Origin: Deinandra increscens subsp. villosa | Taxonomy: Eukaryota; Streptophyta; Magnoliopsida; Asterales; Asteraceae | Length of the DNA stretch: 64,000 nucleotides | Assembly (NCBI GenBank): GCA_039602395.1 | Contig: JBCNJP010000019.1 | Location: 1,880,265 to 1,944,264 of the forward strand | Direction: 5' to 3' | Shown: one piece after another, positions 49,081 through 59,222 of the stretch | Layout of the letters: every line of letters starts with the position of its first letter | How positions within the stretch are numbered: the stretch's first letter is position 1 | Notes under the pieces: generated by a model | The model's database searches: none | Told to the model about the DNA's origin: nothing | The model's input: only the letters and a program-made list of their open reading frames with translations | Translations under genes and position numbers: made by a program

Positions 49081-49886
49081 TTAAGTATTATTTTTTTTAT
49101 AAATTTGTAATTTTATTTCCATAATTTTCCACGTTTAAAGGAATTTCCTTCTGACCTGTTTGGTAATTCGGTGGTTGTATACGTTTACATTTTATTATAT
49201 TTTACTAATATCCAGTGTTCTTATATATTTATGTTTAAACTTATGCTTAAAAGTATAATAATAATCATTTAAGTTGTATTCAAGTGGTAAGAGACAAAAC
49301 CTCTTTTTTGATTGAGATTAATGTTCAACTATTAACAATGATGAAATTTGATGGTGTAATAATAAAAAATTAAAAAAATACAATAATAGTTATATATAAA
49401 ATTAATAATTATGAATATAAATTAAGTTGAAATATAAATTTTAAAGTAGATAATTAACATAATTTTCAAAAGAGGATAGAAACTATAAAAACCTAAAGAC
49501 AAATTACTTTTATAAATATGGATAGAATGATTAAAAACGAATAGAATACGTTTATTTTGAAGATAAAACATAACATTTAAAATAAATTAAATTGATATAC
49601 ATCTTCCCGCTGTTTAAAATTGATATACATCTTTTCGGCTAAAATAATTCAAAACTAAAAAGATAATATTTAAACTATCGAGCGTTGTTTAAACTTATTT
49701 ACAAACATCCACCGTTGTTTAAAACATATACTTATATTTATCGTTGTTTAAAACCTATCAAATACAACGCTTTTGGTTTAATCGTTGTAATTGATATTAA
49801 ATAATATTGAATTAAAAAATTCATTATCTTAACCGTTGTTTATATTTTTCTAACCGTTGTTTAAAACCATTTTTGTAGTAGTGGTT

Positions 49887-51540
49887 CAAGTCACATCTGT
49901 GACAAAAAATAAATGGGGGTCGTGGTTGTGCCAGGGAGTTTTCTCATATATGATAAGTTTCTTCCTAATGGGGAATAAAGATGATCGGGTGATGCCACTG
50001 CCCGTCAGTGATCTAAATTTATCATTAAAAAAATTAACAAATAAATATATCTTTGAAAATATATCATGTTTCACAACTCGTTTAATATTATAAAATAAGT
50101 CAGTCTTGTTGTCTTTGTTTTCGTAACAATTATCAAATTGTTTTTGTAATCTTTTTCTATTTTCAGGGGCTCATTTTCACTCTTCACATTGGGCGTCGAA
50201 ATCTCGGGATCGACATGTTTTTTAACCAATCCTATACTTACAAGTCATCCCCTCTTTTAAAATAAAATCATACAACACTATCACTAACCCACTACACATT
50301 TTTATCACCTTACATCACTAGACCATCTGCATAGTATCTTACGTGACACAACTTTCCCATTACGCATTCAAATTAGCTAGTACGGATGACGTTAGGATGA
50401 TTCTAACATTTTATTCTGCTCTATGTAAAATTTATATTACTTCTATATAATATACCTTTTATCGTCATATACATTTTTAATAAACATGTTTTAATAATCT
50501 TATTTAATTATTTAAATGCATAATATTTTAGAGAACCACACTTTACCTTAAGCCTTTCTTTAAAAACACCTAATACAAATTTTCAATTCGAACTCATTTA
50601 GACGTGTTCATTATGTGAAAAAGGTAACGATATATCATCTTAATAAATACTGTACTTGTCATTAATACTCATTTTAATTTCACATGACAATAATTCATAC
50701 TCTCACACTCTTTTTAAATGGCAAAGGGCGACGACCGACGACGTAACATAGTAGCATTATATTAGACTTTATACTACTAATGATTTATTTGTATGATCAA
50801 TATTTGATAAATTAAAAAACATAACATAAAAAAATTATCAAAACTAAACTCTAAGATAAAAGAAATTTCGAAAACTATTTAGAGTTAAAATAATAGTTGA
50901 TGGATTACCAAGTTATTAGCATCCAACATTTGATAACAAAGGAATTAAAGTAAACAAAATAATACAAATTAAAAAGTAGGATTGCAGAAAAGTTAAGCTA
51001 AAATAAAATAAAGTAAAACAAATAATTTTGAGGAATAAAAACTTATTAATTTGGAAGGGACCCTTCTTGCATCAAATCTCATAAATTTTTTACGACTTTT
51101 CATTCAACACACGTACGTACCAGGGTCCAGGGTCAGTAGCTATTTATATGTAAAAATTCAACTAGTCATAGTAGCACTTGAGCAATTTTATATGATCCAT
51201 CGGTTATAAATAATTCAAGGACGAGTGCATATTTGATAAGTACAATAGTTCAGAGCTATTAATTAGTATTGTAAATAGGAAAAGTTTGAATCCTTCTAAA
51301 TACAAAGTTTAGTGAATAGTGATTTAAGAAGCCTTTTAAAAGGACGTATTCCACAAATAATTTTAATAAGCTTCCGACTTCCTTTTTTAAATATTGATCA
51401 TCCGTAGTAACAAAGAATCAATAGCAAATGAATTACTACAGAATCGGTAGATATATGGTACCTCGATAGGAGTTGATTGATACCTCGATAACAACTTTAT
51501 ACTTCTCTAGGAACACGATTCATAGATACAAGAACTTCGA
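49887..51540. other. Intergenic, AT-rich, no gene seen
   Basis: From the CACTA right flank to a GC-rich hairpin. I found no supported frame and no clear repeat structure. Confidence 0.5.
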
Positions 51541-51558
51541 CCCGCGCTTTGCCGCGGG
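51541..51558. other. GC-rich hairpin CCCGCG...CGCGGG
   Basis: CCCGCGCTTTGCCGCGGG stands out in AT-rich surroundings and resembles Helitron terminal hairpins. On the minus strand it is followed by TCGAAGTTCTTGT, which does not fit CTRR. The matching end is not found. Confidence 0.35.
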
Positions 51559-52887
51559 CGAGAAGTTTATTTCGATGTTTAGTTCGTGCGTTGAGAGAGG
51601 AAATAGTTTCAGAATCCGATTATAATAAACAGAAAGTTGTCAAACCATATTTCAATTTTCTCAAATGGGCGGTGACACAGCTAATAAGATTACGATATAA
51701 TCAAACTGTTCAAGGTGATCTAAATTTCTTTAATAAAAAAAATATGTACCTTGATATATAGTACGTACGTTATGAGATATGAATAAAATTTCTGTTAGTT
51801 AACCTCTTAGATAATGACGTAAAGTACACATCAAACAATCGAAGTTTAGAATTAGATAAATCATACAAATAAGTATGTATCAAGTGTAAATGACGTAACT
51901 CATAGCAATAAACATATGCAATTGAAATGGCTAGTCAATTTTTATCCTCAACTTAATGCAATAGCAACACTCTCATGCCAACAACCATACAACTTCAAAG
52001 TTTCCTGTGACAAAAACATGAAAGTATTCATCATAGCCTCGTCTAGTCTTAAAAACCATCCATCACATAAAGTCGATGAGATCAAAATAATAACCGTAGA
52101 AAATCATCATCTCATGTTTTTTGTAAATGATAACTCAAGAAGACGATCATCCGCCGACATTTCATTAAAATGAAAATGAGACCTTTAAAAATATATTTTT
52201 TTTAATATGTAAAAAAATATGTAATAAACACACACATGGTTGTATGTAAACATTTATTTTTCACTTTAATTATAGAAATACTATAATTTTTTTAACTGTA
52301 TAAAAGAAAAATAATGATTGTATAAAGTAATAAAACGTTTTAATTTAAAATAAAGCTGCTATGGTAAGTCTACGATGAGAAACCACCGTCTTTCTATCTG
52401 AGAACCAAAAGAGAACCAAAAAAAAAAACTCACGATCATAAAAAATACATAGAAGATTAAATTTATATATGGCTCAGATCAGAATGAGGTTGCGTTTAAC
52501 GCCTTACCAATCATCCGGAAAACATCATAGCCAGAAAGGTAATCCACAACGGCAACATGTTTGATAGAAACTTGTTCTTTAAACAAACCCCCAAATTGAG
52601 ATGCATCTCAAATGTATAGACCAGGAGACACACCAACAACTTACGCATCTTTTTAACAATCTGAGATGAATCCGATTAGATTTAAATCGTTGGTGCAAAA
52701 TAAGTTTAATCTAAAATGAGGGCTCAGCTTACAAACATCACAGCAGTAGCAAAGGTAACCAACAACCATCTGATTAGCTCAAAACCAAAAGGTTCATCAT
52801 AGCCAAAGAACACAACAAATCTTCTAAAATGGAAACCAAATCAGTTGTATGCCATAAGCCCCTAACGTGTATCAGAATATGGGAAAC
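51559..52887. other. Intergenic, no supported gene
   Basis: AT-rich to about 52480, then mixed sequence. On the minus strand at about 52490-52580 a frame reads FKEQVSIKHVAVVDYLSGYD, perhaps another captured coding piece, but I cannot identify it. Confidence 0.35.
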
Positions 52888-53011
52888 CTTTAGTGTGGCC
52901 TGGGGTTGCAATAACATGCACCTCATGCCCCGCAAACATCCATGTGTCACCATCATTCAAGCTAATATCAATGCCAGGAATTCTATCTTTGTCTATATTT
53001 GTTCCAATTAC
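52888..53011 (-). pseudogene. Orphan exon of a glyoxalase II gene
   Basis: The minus strand has an AG acceptor, then VIGTNIDKDRIPGIDISLND followed by GDTWMFAGHEVHVIATPGHTKG, then AAAG|GT. I recognise this as one exon of plant hydroxyacylglutathione hydrolase (glyoxalase II, metallo-beta-lactamase fold). The TPGHTKG motif holds the His that binds metal. The next exon (normally HISFYF...GD) and the HxHxDH exon are absent nearby, so this is a captured or relic exon, not a gene. Its reading frame is intact. Confidence 0.82.
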
Positions 53012-54812
53012 CTACATGATTGCAAACACAATATTGAAGACAACTATATGATTTAACAAACTCACATGACTTGTGAAAATACCCCAAATCGTCAAAAACA
53101 TTGACGATCTATCGGGAAAAAATCGAACCGTAAAAAACGAAGCAACAACCAAAACGTCACCACAGATCACCGGAGAAAGCCACATCGGAAACTCAACAAC
53201 CTTAATTCCCTCTCTCAATGGACGACCATCGATGGGCAAAAAACCCAAAAAAACCCAATCGAAGTGCCGGAAAAAGAACCGGCCGACCAGACCTCGTCGA
53301 CGGCACCAACCACCCACCTACACCGATCCGTTCAATATTCCGACAACGCACCCGACGGCGAGGATCTTTCAAATCCAGTGAAGAAAACCGACAACCGTCG
53401 CCTACAACATCACCATCGGACCATTTAGTAAGCGAAAAGGCCCTTGAGAGATCCAGATCCTTCAGATCTAGAGTTACAGAAACAGATGATGATGAAGGGC
53501 AACAGTCGGGTTCTCAATCGACCGGGTTCTCAAACGCAACCGGAGGGGATGAAACGCGTCGGAGAAGATGAACAAAGAATCGGCCGCCGGCAAGGAAAGG
53601 TAACATCACGATGGCGCCGGTTATCTCTCTCTCTATGTAAAAGAAAGATAAATAAAAGAGAAACATATATGAAATCAGGAGGAGGAGCACATGGTTAGAG
53701 AAGAGAAACATATATGAAAACAGGAGGAGCACATGGTTTAGGTTTTAGGTGGATTGCTGAGTAAGAAAGCCATTTAAGTTACACGTGTATGTAACATAAA
53801 AAAGAAAAAAAAAGTCATCCAGAAGATTCGATCCCTGGTAAGGCTGTACAAAAACTAACACCTTACCACTGCACACCAAGACAAATAGTTACAAATAACC
53901 AAAATGTTTAATACAAATACAGAAAGGTCAGCTGAAAAAGAAAAAAAAAATTAAAAGAAAAACCTGTGCCACGTGGCAGCACCTGAGCATACCAGCGTGG
54001 TATGAACAGTGCTCCCACTGTGTACAGGTAGGATTCTGTAAATGATATATATATAATATGATATCTTATGCATTTGGTACAAATCGGTGATGCATTGGTT
54101 ATTGTATTAGTTATATTGTTGTTTTATTTTTTTTCTAGTACACATCACTACTGTCCCTCAATTATTAATTACCTTTTTCAAATGGGATATTTTTCACTGT
54201 TACTTTGATATTAATTCAATCTCAGTCAACACAATTGATAAAATAAAACACATAGATATTTGGAATAACTCTCTTAGTTGATAAATAAGGAAAATATGAC
54301 TCTAAGGGAAGAGGAAGTGATAGGATTTTTAGGATTATTTGTAACCAATAGAAGATTGTCACGCAAGAGAGAGATAACGAAATAGAATTTTTGAAGAATT
54401 TTATGGGGGAGTGGTAAGATTTAGGTGATATAAATGAATGTGGGGAGGTGCCCACAAATACACACACATGCTTTGTTAGCCGCTGCGGCAAGAAGAAGAA
54501 TTCCGATCCGATTTTTTGCCGTTGCCGTTCAAGCCGTGTGAGTGGCGACACTTTTCCGTGGAAGAATTAAGGTAGCCGGCGGCAAAAACCTTTCCACTCC
54601 ACCCGGCCTAAAAACCTTGATTATCAGTGTGATACCTAACTCATAACATGCTAAGTCTATTTATACTGAATGATAATCCTAATTTGATCACCAATTAAGA
54701 TTTAATTATCATATAAATCTCTCATGCTTTAAGTAACTTGTCAAATTCGTTTGAGTCGAAACATTATTGGATTGTAAATAGAAATTACATCAACCGGGTT
54801 GAGTGCTAGGTT
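53012..54812. other. Region with GC-richer part, no recognised gene
   Basis: 53070-53640 is richer in GC and holds overlapping open frames on both strands with low-complexity, basic content (RPRRRHQPP). It may be the leader or promoter of the source of the glyoxalase exon, or of a transposon. None is supported as a gene. Confidence 0.35.
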
Positions 54813-54827
54813 GGGGGGGGGGGGGGG
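54813..54827. repeat. G15 homopolymer
   Basis: A run of 15 G. Its length should be treated as uncertain. Confidence 0.9.
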
Positions 54828-54839
54828 TCCGTACCCGGT

Positions 54840-55115
54840 GCCCATAGTAGTCATAGTAGTGTGGGATGAACGAGTTGAAGATACTAGAAGAAGAAGAACT
54901 TTAGAAGAGGAATGGTGTTTACTATTTCAGATGCCTCGTTCATATATAAAGTGGTAGAAGTTTGAGTCAAAAGTCAAAACAATTTATCAAAAACCTAAAT
55001 AAACATGACACAAACTTTTTAAGTTAAGATAGTATCCGCTTTTCCGAAACATTGTTGTTTTGGGAGTCAAAAGTCAAACCAACTATTTCGCAAATAATAA
55101 AAATTGAATTTAAAT
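54840..55115 (+). repeat. Diverged direct repeat, unit 1
   Basis: Shares ATGGTGTTTACTATTTCAGA, GTCAAAAGTCAAAACAATTT and CATTGTTGTTTTGGGAGTCA with 56150-56480. Confidence 0.7.
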
Positions 55116-55172
55116 AATCATAATTTTATATATGGATTGTTAATAATCCTAATTTTTATAATATTTTTGTCA

Positions 55173-55570
55173 GTGGTCGTAATGATCTAACTATTTTCTA
55201 TCAACAGTCCATTGTTAAAAATACTTGACGAAGTGAATTTTTCATTAAAAGTTTATAGGTTTTTTACTTGGACTAGAGGTAGACGATAGAGAAGAACTCA
55301 TAAGAACTTTTTTTAACTCTTAATTTTATGTGTGAATCAAAGTAAATGATGAATTAGGGATGAAATTAAACTCAGAAAATTTCCAATTCACTCTTTGCTT
55401 AGATTCACATAAAAAAAATAAGAGCTGAAATAAGTTCCTATGAGTTAATCTTTATCGTGTACTTCTACTCTAAGCAATAAATCCATAAACTTTTAATGAG
55501 AAACTAACTCCGTTAAAATTTTTTAAAAGTGGACTGTTGATAGAAAATAACTAGATAGTTGAGACCGCTA
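55173..55570. mobile_element. Foldback MITE, about 400 bp
   Basis: Long inverted arms: GGTCGTAATGATCTAACTAT...TTTTCTATCAACAGTCCA on the left against TGGACTGTTGATAGAAAATA...GAGACCGC on the right, and inner arms GAACTCATAAGAAC and AAGTTCCTATGAGTTAA. No coding frame and no clear target duplication. Confidence 0.7.
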
Positions 55571-56149
55571 AAAGAAATATACTCAGTTGGGATTATAAAT
55601 GGCCAATAGAATAGAGTTGAAATTAAAAATAATAACAAAATTATTCTAATTTATAGAAAATAGGGTAGATAATGTAATTACCCAATTTATAAGTAACAAT
55701 AAAGTTACTAGGCGTTGCTATGTTGGACGACTGAGGAGTTGCGAGTACTTGGCCTCGGTGATAGAAAATAATCTCTAAAAGATATTGAATGATCCTTTCT
55801 AATTGACGACTTGTGGGCAATCGATACAGACCGCCTTTTAGAATTATGGTTTCTGTGTGGTTTTGTCATGGCTGATGAGCTTCTTCGCCGTTGTAGATGA
55901 CACACACGTTAAATTGAGACCATCGCAAACACAACTAGATTGTGCATTTGGTACACAATTTTATAATGAATTAATTAAATTTGTATTTTATTTCATTTCT
56001 ATTTCATATCACATCTCTCTCAATTACCAGTTAGCTTTTTCGAATGAATTAGTTTCTAGTGTTACTCTGATACTAATTCAAGTCATGATTGACTTAATTG
56101 ATAAAATAGAACACTTGTGACATGATGGAAAGCCACGACTTGAAGGGAT

Positions 56150-56480
56150 ATATGAGAAGAAGAAGGTCACAACTTTTGAAGATGGATGGTGTTTATTGTT
56201 TAAGATGCCTCATTTATAAAGTCGAAGAAACTGAAGTCAAAAGTCAAAACAATTTATCAAAACTAAATGACAACCTTTTTAAGTTAAAAAGTTAAGTTAG
56301 AGTAGCTCATTGCGCTAGAGATGTTTGTCTTTTATTAGAAGTCTTGTTATGAAAAATTTAATAGAAATAATTGAGTTAGTGTAAAAATAGACTAGTTTGC
56401 ATTAAAAAAACGAAAAGAAAATAGCAACTTCTTTTTCAAAACACTGTTGTTTTGGGAGTCAAAAGTCAAACCAACTGTCA
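56150..56480 (+). repeat. Diverged direct repeat, unit 2
   Basis: Partner of 54840-55115, with extra sequence at about 56290-56430 absent from unit 1. Confidence 0.7.
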
Positions 56481-56527
56481 TACAAATAATAAAGAAAGGG
56501 TTTATTGGGTGCTGCTAATTAAACATC

Positions 56528-57474
56528 TATATACGCTGCGTATAACCCAATACGCAGCGTATATAGAACTAATTAATATGACAGACATTCCATACGCTGC
56601 GTTTTACGACATACGCTGCGTATGGAATGTTGTAATCAAGACATAATCATTTCCCAACCAGGATTAGGGTTGCGTAGGTCTTATACGCTGCGTTTTTGGC
56701 AATACGCAGCGTATACATAATTTTTCTTTCATTAAAAACTACAACTTAAAAGAAAACAATTTAAAAAGTTCTTTCATTAAAAATAAAATAAAAGACAACA
56801 AAATAAATTAAAACATCACAACTTAAAAGAAAACACGAACGCCTATATATAACGATTAAACGTGAAAATAGGATCTTCGGGGTTGTTGATGTATGGCCTC
56901 AAAAAAGCCCAAACGCCTGCGTATATAAAGCTCTTGCCATTTTCAGTTTTGTACTCGTTCAACGACCTTCGCAGCACTGAGCTTATACCCTCCGCGCCAT
57001 ATTGTCGCTCGAGTCGTACATAGATATCATTAAAAGTTCGTGCATTCGATTGCAAGGCGCACCATTTCGCCCTGATAAAGTTCCCGTTTACATCTTCCAC
57101 ACCACGTCGCCGTTTGAAGTCATCAATCCAACTTTAAGATCTTGCTATCCCTAATCACAAACTTATCACCCACGAGGTAGAGCAGTCTCAAAAACCTCCA
57201 AAAATGTAACGAAGGTTTGGGCAATGGATTGGAGGTAAAAGGTGCCAACTGTGAACTTATAAAAATTATAAAAATTACTATTTGTTATAATTTAAAAAAA
57301 ATAAAGGTAAAGAAACACAAGGACAAAACCATCAAATTTATTCAGTTTAGTATACGCTGCGTATTTAACTATACGCAGCGTATAAGTAAATTCTATTTCA
57401 GAGAATGTCAGGTCTGTAACTTTGTCGGTAAAAAGTCCTATACGCTGCGTATGATACAATACGCAGCGTATAGG
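56528..57474. repeat. Cluster of five TACGCTGCGTA hairpins
   Basis: Hairpins at 56528-56565, 56585-56630, 56682-56714, 57351-57384 and 57437-57474. Each has an arm with ATACGCTGCG, a loop of about 5-14 bases, and an inverted arm. The first three lie left of the fragment at 56843-57140 and the last two right of it, with gap 3 beginning 22 bases after the last. The arms are nearly perfect while the loops differ. Confidence 0.9.
56843..57140 (-). pseudogene. MYB/SANT-like (GST-T3-like) transposon protein fragment
   Basis: The minus-strand frame reads SWIDDFKRRRGVEDVNGNFI, then RAKWCALQSNARTFNDIYVR...YKTENGKSFIYAGVWAFLRPYI. The W...F...Y...L...Y...G..F....W..LR spacing resembles the SANT-like proteins annotated as glutathione S-transferase T3-like in plants, many of which are linked to PIF/Harbinger elements. 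Only the C-terminal part is present, following an in-frame stop, with no start codon. Confidence 0.45.
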
Positions 57475-57496
57475 GATGTCCAAATAGACGCATCGT

Positions 57497-57996
57497 NNNN
57501 NNNNNNNNNNNNNNNNNNNNNNNNNNNNNNNNNNNNNNNNNNNNNNNNNNNNNNNNNNNNNNNNNNNNNNNNNNNNNNNNNNNNNNNNNNNNNNNNNNNN
57601 NNNNNNNNNNNNNNNNNNNNNNNNNNNNNNNNNNNNNNNNNNNNNNNNNNNNNNNNNNNNNNNNNNNNNNNNNNNNNNNNNNNNNNNNNNNNNNNNNNNN
57701 NNNNNNNNNNNNNNNNNNNNNNNNNNNNNNNNNNNNNNNNNNNNNNNNNNNNNNNNNNNNNNNNNNNNNNNNNNNNNNNNNNNNNNNNNNNNNNNNNNNN
57801 NNNNNNNNNNNNNNNNNNNNNNNNNNNNNNNNNNNNNNNNNNNNNNNNNNNNNNNNNNNNNNNNNNNNNNNNNNNNNNNNNNNNNNNNNNNNNNNNNNNN
57901 NNNNNNNNNNNNNNNNNNNNNNNNNNNNNNNNNNNNNNNNNNNNNNNNNNNNNNNNNNNNNNNNNNNNNNNNNNNNNNNNNNNNNNNNNNNNNNNN
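57497..57996. other. Assembly gap 3, exactly 500 N
   Basis: A placeholder gap at the right edge of the hairpin cluster, about 190 bp upstream of the EXORDIUM-like start codon. The distal promoter of that gene is partly missing. Confidence 0.97.
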
Positions 57997-58089
57997 AAAG
58001 AAAATATTCTAACTTATAAACCTTAGGGTAGATACTGTAATTTACCCAATTTAAAAGTACCAACATTCAAACGTATGTTCTTCAGTTCG

Positions 58090-58184
58090 TCTCCGTATAT
58101 ATATTCAACCGTTTAGTTTCTAGTTTCTTCCTCTTCGTACCGTCACTCCCCCCTTTGCTCCTTTCTACCAACCACTCTACTAAA
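58090..58184 (+). promoter_or_regulatory. Core promoter and leader of the EXORDIUM-like gene
   Basis: A TATATATAT element at about 58096-58104 lies 81 bases before the ATG. The leader between is pyrimidine-rich (TTTCTTCCTCTTC). Upstream sequence is cut by gap 3. Confidence 0.6.
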
Positions 58185-59222
58185 ATGCGCTGCTCCTCCG
58201 ACCGCCACCGCCGTTCACCGACGCCGGCGATTCTCACACTCACCCTACTTTTCCTCACCGGCCTTTCAGCCGCATGGCGTCCGTGGCCCAACCAGCAAAA
58301 CAACTCCACGGATGATCTCCAACTCGGAAGCAACAAAAAGTTCGAAGGCTCATCGGAGTTCGTGAAACTAAAATACCACATGGGACCCGTTCTCACCGAA
58401 AACATCACCGTACACATTATCTGGTACGGAACCTGGTCCGGCCCACAGAAACGAATCATCCGTGAGTTCATCAACTCCATCTCCGCCCCCGACCACCACC
58501 CTACCCCCTCCGTTTCCGGTTGGTGGAAAACCGTCCAGCTCTACACCGACCAAACCGGGTCCAACGTCTCCCGAACCGTCCACCTCGGACAAGAGAAAAA
58601 CGACCGGTTATTATCCCACGGTAAAACCCTAACCCGGTTATCAATCCAGTCGGTTATCAAATCCGCCGTTACCGCCAAAACAAAACCGTTACCGATCCAT
58701 CCAAAAGGAGGTTTGTACCTTTTACTAACCGCTGATGACGTGTACGTCCAGGATTTCTGCCGGAATGTTTGTGGGTTCCACTACTTTACGTACCCGTCGA
58801 TTGTCGGGTACGCGCTGCCGTACGCGTGGGTCGGTAACTCTGCGAAACAATGTCCGGGTGTCTGCGCGTACCCTTTCGCCGTTCCCGATTATATCCCCGG
58901 GTTGACGGCGTTAAAATCACCAAACGGCGAGGTGGGGATCGACGGGATGGTTAGTGTGATAGGTCACGAGCTGGCGGAGATGGCGTCGAATCCGTTGGTC
59001 AACGCGTGGTACGCCGGTCAAGACCCATCGTTCCCGGTGGAAATTGCTGATCTGTGTGAGGGGATTTACGGGACCGGTGGTGGTGGGTCCTACACGGGAC
59101 AGATGTTGAAGGATGGAGATGGTGCCACGTATAATATGCGTGGGATTCGGCGGAGGTTCTTGGTGCAGTGGGTATGGAGCCGGGTTGTTAATTACTGTAC
59201 TGGCCCGAATGCTCTTGACTGA
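58185..59222 (+). CDS. EXORDIUM-like (phosphate-responsive 1) secreted protein
   Basis: A single exon of 345 residues. The start is the ATG at 58185 (TAAAATGCGC), the first ATG of the frame, followed by a basic n-region and the hydrophobic signal peptide AILTLTLLFLTGLSA. The mature protein has family landmarks: YHMGPVLTENITVHIIWYGTW (W at residue 80), a central SVSGWWKTVQLYT, then YVQDFCRNVCGFHYF, PYAWVGNSAKQCPGVCAYPF, VIGHELAEMASNPLVNAW (GHE at 260-262), and a Cys near the end. The family (EXO, EXL, PHI-1) is apoplastic and linked to brassinosteroid- and carbon-dependent growth. Which EXL this is cannot be decided here. Nothing is truncated. GC content is much higher than around it. Confidence 0.93.
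   Translation: MRCSSDRHRRSPTPAILTLTLLFLTGLSAAWRPWPNQQNNSTDDLQLGSNKKFEGSSEFVKLKYHMGPVLTENITVHIIWYGTWSGPQKRIIREFINSISAPDHHPTPSVSGWWKTVQLYTDQTGSNVSRTVHLGQEKNDRLLSHGKTLTRLSIQSVIKSAVTAKTKPLPIHPKGGLYLLLTADDVYVQDFCRNVCGFHYFTYPSIVGYALPYAWVGNSAKQCPGVCAYPFAVPDYIPGLTALKSPNGEVGIDGMVSVIGHELAEMASNPLVNAWYAGQDPSFPVEIADLCEGIYGTGGGGSYTGQMLKDGDGATYNMRGIRRRFLVQWVWSRVVNYCTGPNALD

Larger units (their letters stand above)
43385..49883. mobile_element. CACTA (En/Spm) transposon, 6.5 kb
   Basis: It starts CACTACTACAAAAA and ends TTTTTGTAGTAGTG, flanked by a GTT target duplication on each side (43382-43384, 49884-49886). Subterminal repeats with core CCGTTGTTTAAAA occur at both ends (about 43430-43560 and 49675-49865). 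I see no transposase, so it looks non-autonomous. It carries a fragment of a host-like gene (43955-45108), a nested MULE (45909-46946) and LTR-like or palindromic sequence (47290-49080). Confidence 0.9.

Noticed and set aside
53073..53571. Basic Pro/Arg-rich protein gene
   Set aside because: Overlapping open frames on both strands with low complexity and no domain; more likely leader or GC-rich non-coding DNA.
56452..57483. Repeated peptides such as YTLRIxxYAAY on both strands
   Set aside because: They are produced by translating the TACGCTGCGTA hairpins in either direction; there is no real protein repeat.
58155..58184. An earlier start for the EXORDIUM-like protein
   Set aside because: The upstream codon is TTG, not ATG; the first ATG of the frame is at 58185 and gives a good signal peptide.
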